Part shown: piece after piece, positions 56,731 through 64,000 of the stretch | Layout: each line of letters opens with the position of its first letter | Numbering within the stretch: the first letter of the stretch is position 1 | Origin: Thozetella sp. PMI_491 | Taxonomy: Eukaryota; Ascomycota; Sordariomycetes; Chaetosphaeriales; Chaetosphaeriaceae | NCBI GenBank assembly: GCA_021432635.1 | Contig: MU270066.1 | Location: 372,001 to 436,000, forward strand | Direction: 5' to 3' | DNA length: 64,000 bases | The notes under the pieces: generated by a model | What the model saw: the letters and a program-made list of their open reading frames with translations, nothing else | The model's database searches: none | What the model was told of the DNA's origin: nothing | Translations under genes and position numbers: made by a program

Positions 56731-57594
56731 ATGCCCCGGTACACGAGACCCTGACGATGTAATACGAACACGACCAGACTGGTTGCGGTGGAGCGTTTGA
56801 ACTTTTGAAGGGGATGATAACCTAAGTTGATGCGGAGCAACGGAATTGCGATTGATTTGTTTAGACAAGGCGAAGGACGCTGTTTATAGCACGTCCCGGA
56901 AAGTCCTAAATATGGTACTGGAAACTAGTGCAGCACACAGGCCGCGGTTTGCGGGAACGCTCGTTTACTCATGTTGTCCTTGTTTGATGATAGATGCTTA
57001 ATACCCTCCACGGAGCTGCAAGTTGAATAGAAAATACTACTCTCTCTCCACCCACCCCTTTTATTACTGTATTCTCCCGGAATGGCCGATTCGGTGGTTT
57101 AGGAGTGTGTAGGGCTGTATCGGAGCTTCAATACGAGAGAAAGAATGGAAATCTTACATTTGCCATCTTCTGCGTGGCGATTGCCTCTGAACTCGAAACC
57201 CATAAATTGAAATATTTGATCTTCTCAGCAGTGATTTGATGAAACATGTCCAATCGACTTGCGTACCTTGGCCGTGGCTCTGGCTACGGCTCGTGCTACG
57301 GGGGTATTAGAATTTTGTTCGCCTCGTATCTCGCCCTCTGGCCACGCGCAAGTATGCACCCTCCCGTGAATTCGCCTCTCAAGACCCCTACCGAGCATGG
57401 CATAGAGACATGCCGGTATTGACGTCGGCGAGGCCGAGGCGCAGTCCCGGCCACGTTGTTCGTGGGCAAGACAGACAGCATGTCTCAGCGAGAACCAATA
57501 CCCCAGATTTACAACCTTGGCGAACTTCCTTTCCCGGAGCTGTACTGAAACCAGCCATTCCCCCTTCGGCCTAGAGCAAAGCTTCCTCTTCCGC

Positions 57595-57605
57595 TCGACG
57601 CGCGA
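57595..57605. promoter_or_regulatory. TCGN5CGA core site
   Basis: TCGACGCGCGA matches the minimal palindrome TCGN5CGA bound by AflR-type Zn2Cys6 factors, but not the narrower TCGSWNNSCGR because the fourth base is A. It is 1,057 bases upstream of the PKS start. Confidence 0.3.
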
Positions 57606-58030
57606 GGTTCGTGGGCGATGCTGACAGTGTTCGTCGCCTGCTTAGCCGGAGGCCCATTTGCCATTTTTTGCCATCTAGTCTTATCCATGCGGGCGTCCGG
57701 AGGCGGACCACCGGTGGCCCTCCGCCACGCGATTGTCGAGCAAAAATGGCAACATTTCGTCCCAGCGCGCTTACGATTTGGCACGATTCAGAGCCTCTGG
57801 CCTCTAGCGTTTAGGCGGCCGCGTTCCATCTTCACCTCTGTGGGGCAGCCCGGCTGAGGCGGTAGCGCAAGCGCGATCTGGAGACTAACGCCTAAGGTAG
57901 GGGGCTATTCGTCGCTCCTGCCTTTGTGCGCGCGCCCCAGTAGACTTTTGATGCGCAGTTCGTCCAGAGAGTATTACGTGGTTGGCGAGCAGCAAAGAGA
58001 GCTCCGCTGCGCCAATTCCTCTGGCTGCTT

Positions 58031-58041
58031 TCGCTCTCCGG
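58031..58041 (+). promoter_or_regulatory. AflR-consensus binding site in the PKS promoter, distal
   Basis: TCGCTCTCCGG fits TCGSWNNSCGR fully and is identical, in the opposite orientation, to the FAS-promoter site at 38459. It lies 621 bases upstream of the PKS start. Confidence 0.5.
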
Positions 58042-58256
58042 GGGGTGCACCGCAGTCCGGTATCCGGGCGGCCCGGCAGGAGTCGGTAGGGTCGGCAGGA
58101 TCTGGCAGGGACCCTCCTACGCAGCCTACACAGCCCACACTGGGCTGGTTCCCCACCAAAATCCAGGTACGGACCAAGACTATCGCGCGCACCCCCCATG
58201 CCGTGGCACGGTAGCGCTCTCCCGCCTCGTGCGGCCTCGACAGCTGGGAGGCTCCC

Positions 58257-58267
58257 TCGCTGAGCGA
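58257..58267. promoter_or_regulatory. AflR-consensus palindrome in the PKS promoter, proximal
   Basis: TCGCTGAGCGA fits TCGSWNNSCGR and is a near-perfect dyad (TCGCT-G-AGCGA), 395 bases upstream of the PKS start. It is the best candidate operator in the window for a cluster Zn2Cys6 activator. Confidence 0.6.
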
Positions 58268-58661
58268 TACTAGGCAAGGCGCTCCCGCGCGCAGGGAGGA
58301 GCGGCTGACTGGCCCCACTGCGCGCGCGCACGCCCTGCCAGCAGCAGGCCAGCCCCCGGGGGGAACCAATAGATCGGGTGCCCGGATATGCATGGAATTT
58401 CCAGTCTGGTTCCATCCTGGCTTCCAAAGGCTTGGCCATGCTCCATGGATGCAGCATCCCAGCGACTCGGCTCGAGCGCCACGAGGTGCGGCAGACTACA
58501 TATCTACTCTGGAAGATCCTCCCTTCGAGAGGTGTGAAAGAAGGCATCTGTACTTACTATATCCCTCTCACCCATCCCTCCCTCTCCCTCTTGGCTCGGT
58601 CACGCAGTAGCACTCTCCTCCTTCATCCAGGCCACCCTCTCCCCCCTTCCCATCGTTTACC

Positions 58662-61600
58662 ATGGAGAGCAACACTGCGGCGGCCGATGCCCGCGGCCCT
58701 CGGGTCTTCCTGCTCGGCGACCAGTCCGCCGATTTCGTGCCGGAGCTGCGCCGCATACTGGCTGTCACCAACAAGCCCATCTTGACGGCTTTCCTCGAGC
58801 AGTCCCACTACATGATCCGGGCCCAGGCCAACCTGTGGCTTCCCGCAGAGCAAGCAAAGGAGTACCGCAGCGCCAACCTCCCCCAGCTGCTGCACAAGTA
58901 CGCCGAGGGCGAGCTCAGCCCGGCCTTCCAGGTCGGTCTTCACTGTCTAACTCAGTTGGCCAGCTTCATCAGGTAAGAGATAGAGAGAAAGAGAGAGAGA
59001 GAGAGAACCCCTTTCTCCACCTCATCGAGCCGCGTGCTGACGAGTAACCTTCCCCTGGTGTCTAGCCACTATGAAGAGCCCGGCCGACCCTACGCCAGCC
59101 CGCGAGACACCTTCATTGTGGGTCTCTGCACTGGCTCTCTCGCTGCCGCAGCCCTGAGCTGCGCATCCTCGCTATCGGACTTGCTGCCGCTGGCCGTGCA
59201 CGCCGTCCAGGTGGCGCTTCGGTTGGGCTTGCTCGCCGATGATCTCCGAAGGCGCGTCGATCCCGAGGCTGCTACGACAAAGCAGGCACAGTCTTGGTCT
59301 TGCGTGTTCTTCGGTGCTGAGGAGGCCTACTTGCGCCAGGCCATCGACTCGTTCGTGGCGGCGAACGAGCTCCCGGCCACCTCTCGGCCCTGGATCGCCG
59401 TGGCGGCCGGAAAGGCCGTCACCGTGTCCGCGCCTCCGGCGACGCTTGAGAAGCTCCGTAACTGGGGCGACCTGGCCTCGCTCAAGACGCGGCAGATCCC
59501 CATCTTCCTCCCGGCCCACAGCTCGGCCATCTACACTACTGCTGATGTCGACCGCGTGATGGAGTCGACGAGCAGCGACCCGTGGGGCCGCTTCTCCGGT
59601 CAGCTTCCCCTGCTGTCCGGCGCGACCGGCAGCACTGTCTGGGCCAACAGCTACCCTGTGGCTCTTCGCCAGGCCGTCATCGACTGCCTCCTCGAGCCCG
59701 TGCGGTGGGACAAGGTTGCTGACATGTTCCCCCGGACGCTGGCTTCCTACGGACCCAAGACGGTGTCGATCGTCCCGATCCTTTCAGGCATGGACCGGGC
59801 TCTCGCCACCGTGCTGGGCAACGTCTCGATCGTCTCCATCGGCGAGAAGGAGACTCCCATCCTGCCCACTCCCCAGGGCAGGGCCAAGCTTGCCATTGTC
59901 GGCATGTCTGGCCGCTTCCCCGAGGCGCCTAGCCCCGAGCATTTCTGGGACCTCCTGTACCAGGGTCTCGACGTCGTCAAGGAGGTGCCCGCCAAGCGCT
60001 GGAACTGGCGCACCCACGTCACCCACGACGGCAAGGGCCACAACCTCGGCGGCACGAAGTGGGGATGCTGGCTCGACTTCGCTGACGAGTTCGACCCCCG
60101 TTTCTTCAACATCTCCCCCAAGGAGGCCCCGCAGATGGACCCTGCCCAGCGCATGGCCCTCATGACCAGCTGGGAGGCTCTCGAGGGTGCCGGCTTCGTC
60201 ACTGATACCACCCCGTCCAGCCAGCGCGACCGCGTCGGTGTCTTCCACGGTGTCACCTCCAACGATTACCTCGAGTGCAACAGCGGTCAGTTCATTGACA
60301 CCTACTTCATCACCGGCGGTAACCGTGGTTTCATCCCCGGCCGTGTCAACTTCTGCTTCGAGTTCTGCGGTCCCAGCTACACCAACGATACCGCCTGCTC
60401 GTCCTCTCTGGCTGCTATCCACCTGGCTTGCAACTCGCTCTGGCGCGGTGATTGCGACACTGCCGTGGCTGGTGGCACCAACATGTGCATCAACCCCGAC
60501 GGTCACACTGGTCTCGACAAGGGCTTCTTCCTCTCGCGCACCGGTAACTGCAAGCCTTTCGACGACAAGGCCGACGGTTACTGCCGTGCTGAGGGTGTCG
60601 CCACCATCGTCATCAAGCGCCTCGACGATGCCATTGCTGACAAGGACCCCATCCTCGGTGTCATCCTCGATGCCAAGACCAACCACTCGGCTCTGTCCGA
60701 CTCGATGACCCGTCCCCACGTCGGTGCCCAGGTCGAGAACATGCGTGCCGTCCTCCAGGCCGCCAACGTCGACCCCAGGGAGGTCAGCTACGTCGAGATG
60801 CACGGCACCGGCACGCAGGTCGGTGACGCCGTCGAGATGCAGAGCGTGTTGGACGTCTTCGCCCCCAGCGAGGGCTTCCGTCCCGCCGACATGCCCCTGC
60901 ACGTCGGTACCGTGAAGGCCAACGTCGGCCACGGTGAGGGTGTGTCTGGTATTGTCAGTCTGTCCAAGGTCCTCCTGATGATGAAGCACGACACCATCCC
61001 GCCTCACTGCGGTATCAAGCCGGGCAGCAAGATTAACCACAACTACCCGGATCTTGGCGCGCGCAACGTGCACATTGCCTTCGAGCCGTCGCCCTGGAAC
61101 CGCAAGACGCACATTCCTCGCCGTTCGCTGATCAACAACTTCAGCGCCGCCGGTGGTAACACGGCCCTGCTGCTCGAGGATGCCCCGTGGCGCGCGGAGC
61201 CCACCGAGGCCGACCCCCGGACCAGCCACCTGGTCACTGTCTCGGGTAAGGTCGCCGCGGCGCTCAAAAACAACATGCTCCGCCTCATCGACCACCTCGA
61301 GCGCCCCGACAAGGCCGGCCTCTCCCTGGCCCAGCTGTCCTACACGACTACCGCGCGCCGCAATCACCACCTGCACCGCGTGTCTGTCGAGGGCAACAGC
61401 ATTGCCGACATCGTGAAGGCCCTGAAGGAGGCCGTCGCCCGTGGTGACGGTTCCAACCGCTCCATGAAGAAGCCCAAGGTTCTGTACACCTTCACCGGCC
61501 AGGGCGCCCAGTACCTCGGCATGGGCAAGGATCTCTACGAGAACTTCCCCACCTTCGCGACCGACCTGCGCTCGCTGGACCAACTCACCACCAACCTGGG

Positions 61601-64000
61601 CTTCCCCTCGTTCCTCGACGTCATTGTCGTTTCGAATGGCAACATTGCCCAGTACCCCCCGGTCACCGTGCAGCTCGCCACCTGCGCGCTCGAGATGGCG
61701 CTCGCTCGCCTCCTCACCACCTTCGGCATCGCCCCCAAGGCCGTGGTCGGCCACAGCCTCGGCGAGTACGCCGCGCTCAACGTCGCCGGCGTGCTCTCCG
61801 ACCTTGACACCCTGTACCTCGTCGGCACTCGCGCCACCCTGCTCCAGCAGCACTGCCAGAAGGGCACCCACTCCATGCTCGCTGTCAAGGGCCCCGCTGC
61901 CGAGACCCTCGCCATCGTGAAGCAGCACGGAGGCGTCCAGGTCGAGGTTGCCTGCATCAACGGCCCCAACGATGTCGTCCTCAGCGGCGCCGTGAAGGCC
62001 ATTGAGAACGCCACCAAGGCCTGCGCTGCCCGCAAGCTCAAGACGACCCTCCTCGAGGTGCCGTACGCTTTCCACTCCGCCCAGGTTCAGCCCATCCTGT
62101 CGGCGTTCGTCGCTAAGGCCGCCAACGTGACCTTCCGCAAGCCCACTATCCCGGTCCTGTGCCCCCTGACCGCCACCGTGGTCGAGGCCGAGAACACCTT
62201 CAACGCCGCGTACCTGGCCCGCCACTGCCGCGAGGCTGTCAACATGGCTGGCGCCCTCCAGGCTGCCCAGGCTGCGAAGATCATCGACGACAACACCTAC
62301 TTCGTCGAGGTCGGCCCCCACCCCGTCGTGTGCGGCATGGTCAAGAATACCATTGGCTCCCAGGCCCAGACCTTCCCCGTGCTCCAGCGCGGCAAGGGTG
62401 TCTGGCCGGCCATGACCGCCGTGCTTGCCCAGCTGTACCGCAAGGGTCTCGACATCACCTGGTCTGCCTACCACGCTCCGTTCAGCGGCGCCCAGGTCGT
62501 GCTCGAGCTGCCCGCCTACGCCTGGGACCTCAAGTCGTACTGGATCGACTACGAGGCCGACTGGTGCATCTACAAGCCGTTCGGCAAGCCCGCCGATGGT
62601 GGCCCCGTGAAGCAGATCGACTGGGCCAAGCCTGCCGGCCCGGCGTCCGTGATCAAGCCTGCTCCGATCCCCAGGCGTGCTCCGGGCGCTGAGCGTCCTG
62701 CGGCTCCTGTCGCTGCTCCGGCTCCCCAGCCCTTCCAGGCTGCTCCGGTCGCCCGCGCCGCCCCGGTCCCGGCCCCGGCCCCGGCCCCGGTCGTCCGTGC
62801 TGCGCCCTTCAACCGCCCGACCACTCTCAAGGCGGAGAAGCCCCTGTCCACCACCGTGCACAAGATGATCTCGGAGGAGGTGAACGCCGACGGCGCTACG
62901 CTGATCTACGAGTCCGACCTCCAGCGCCCCGACATGAACAACATCTCTGGCGGACACATCGTGAGCAACGTGCCCTTCGCGACCCCCCCGGTCTACTCCG
63001 ACATGGCCATGATCCTCGGTGAGTACCTCGCCGAGAGCTTCATGAGCCCTGAGGAGCGCGCCGAGCTCGTCCTCGACGTCGCCGACATGGTTGCCGACAA
63101 GGTCCTGATCCCGCTGCCCGAGGGCTCGGGCCGCCAGCTCATGCGCGTCTCCGTGAAGGCCCAGTGGGCGGCTGGCAAGCCATACTGCCCTTCGGTTGCC
63201 AAGTGCGAGTTCTACAGCGTGACCCCCAGTGGTCGCACCACCACTGTCCACGCCTGGGCTACCATGTACTTCGCCGACCGGAGCAAGCAGCGATCCCTGC
63301 AGACCGGCCAGGGTTCGCACGTCAGCCGTATCCAGCGCCTGCGCACTGATGCCAGCCGCGGCAAGCTTGTCCACCACACCAAGGCCAGCGGATATGACCT
63401 AATGGACAGCGTCGCCCAGTTCCACCCCGACTTCAAGCTGCTCGACGATATGATCTTGGACAACGCTACCCTCGAGGCCATCAGCACCCTGGATGCCTCG
63501 GATATCAGCCTTCCCAAGCCCGGTGAGCGGTACGCCGTCCACCCCGGCTGGGTGGATGCTGTCTCCCAGATCGGTGGCTTCGTCGTGAACGCCCAGGACG
63601 CCATCAACCTTGATATCGAGGTCTTCATCACCCACGGCTGGGAGTCCCTGCAGGTCTACTCGCCGATCAAGCGCGATGTTGTCTACCACTGCCTGAGCGA
63701 GATGCACCCCGATGGTGATGAGTTCTACCGTGGTGACACCATCGTCCTCGACGGTGAGCAGGTTGTGTGCTTCATCAAGGGCGTTGCTTTCCGCAAGGTC
63801 ACCCGTGGCACCCACAAGGCCGTTATGCAGACCATTGTCGACCGCCGCCAGAAGGCTGAGGCTGGCCTCGGTGCCAAGAAGGCCGCTGCCAAGCCCGCGG
63901 CCCCGGCTCCGGTTCGCCAGGCTCCTGCCCCGATCCCGGCTCCTAAGCCCGTCCCGGCTTACGCGCCCCCGGCCCAGCCTGCCTTTGTCGCTCCGGTCAC
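58662..64000 (+). CDS. Non-reducing polyketide synthase (SAT-KS-MAT-PT-...), 3' partial
   Basis: Iterative non-reducing PKS, cut by the window edge. Exon 1 is 58662-58972; exon 2 starts at 59066 and stays open to 64000, about 1,748 residues visible. The SAT starter-loading domain (~1-370) has its active-site Cys ~125 in GLCTG. KS (~380-805) has Cys ~549 in DTACSSS, plus VEMHGTGT and KANVGHGEG. MAT (~905-1225) has FTGQGAQY and GHSLGEYAAL. After an Ala/Pro linker, the product-template domain (~1365-1690) has catalytic His in SGGHIVSN and Asp in HPGWVDAVSQ. A second Ala/Pro linker runs to the edge, so the ACP and release domain (TE/CLC, reductase or other) lie outside. KS, MAT and PT motifs most resemble the norsolorinic acid synthase group. 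With the dedicated FAS pair nearby, a fatty acyl starter is likely. The long antisense frame at 59784-63377 is a shadow of this gene. Confidence 0.95.
58991..59006 (+). repeat. (GA)n microsatellite in PKS intron 1
   Basis: Pure GA dinucleotide run inside the 93-nt first intron (58973-59065), within a longer GA-rich tract that begins just after the donor site. Confidence 0.85.

Larger units (their letters stand above)
56731..58661. promoter_or_regulatory. PKS upstream region
   Basis: 1.93 kb between the MFS stop and the PKS start with no supported gene. It contains the TCGN5CGA core at 57595 and two full AflR-consensus sites at 58031 and 58257. Pyrimidine-rich sequence just before the ATG suits a transcribed leader. 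Confidence 0.6.

Noticed and set aside
59784-63377. 1197-codon open frame on the minus strand
   Set aside because: It lies exactly antisense to the PKS. The plus strand carries KS, MAT and PT catalytic motifs in order, while the antisense frame is a low-complexity Gly/Val/Asp/His string caused by strong G/C third-position bias.

Overview
This window is genomic DNA of a filamentous ascomycete. The genes carry short GT-AG introns (about 50-150 nt), codon use favours G/C at third positions, and the gene complement is typically fungal: PRM1, a HET-NACHT-WD40 gene, split type I FAS alpha and beta subunits, and a SAT-type non-reducing PKS. Gene style and the HET-NACHT-WD40 gene suggest a Sordariomycete, possibly Sordariales; that placement is inference. 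I recognised no tRNA, rRNA, transposase or CRISPR array.

Region 1 (1-31 kb) is mostly ordinary chromosome. A tyrosinase-family copper protein and a short-chain dehydrogenase lie head to tail at 1.0-4.2 kb. Housekeeping genes follow: APC10/DOC1, MRE11, TAF10, mitochondrial ribosomal protein uS19m, a tricalbin-like SMP/C2 tether, the ER processing enzyme glucosidase I (GH63), a DUF5672 membrane protein, an ankyrin-repeat protein and the mating fusion protein PRM1. Several first or internal exons are tiny (13 nt in MRE11, 16 nt in uS19m, 27 nt in FAS alpha), so raw reading frames mislead.

Region 2 (31.7-64 kb) looks like part of a secondary-metabolite cluster. FAS beta (minus) and FAS alpha (plus) diverge from a 1.48 kb shared promoter. 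An O-methyltransferase (minus) and an MFS exporter (plus) diverge at 53.7-54.8 kb. A non-reducing PKS (SAT-KS-MAT-PT) starts at 58,662 and runs off the right edge. FAS beta lacks the N-terminal extension of housekeeping FAS1, as cluster FAS beta subunits do. The simplest model is that the dedicated FAS makes a short acyl starter, the PKS SAT domain loads it, and the PKS elongates and cyclises it, as for norsolorinic acid-type anthraquinones (aflatoxin, sterigmatocystin and dothistromin families). The methyltransferase and exporter would act later. Eleven-base sites fitting the AflR consensus TCGSWNNSCGR lie in the FAS promoter (38,459) and the PKS promoter (58,031 and 58,257).

Two features stand out. 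FAS alpha ends without the C-terminal phosphopantetheinyl transferase domain normal for this subunit. A complete HET-NACHT-WD40 NLR-type gene (45.9-50.6 kb), visibly less GC-rich than its neighbours, sits inside the cluster between the FAS pair and the tailoring/PKS genes.
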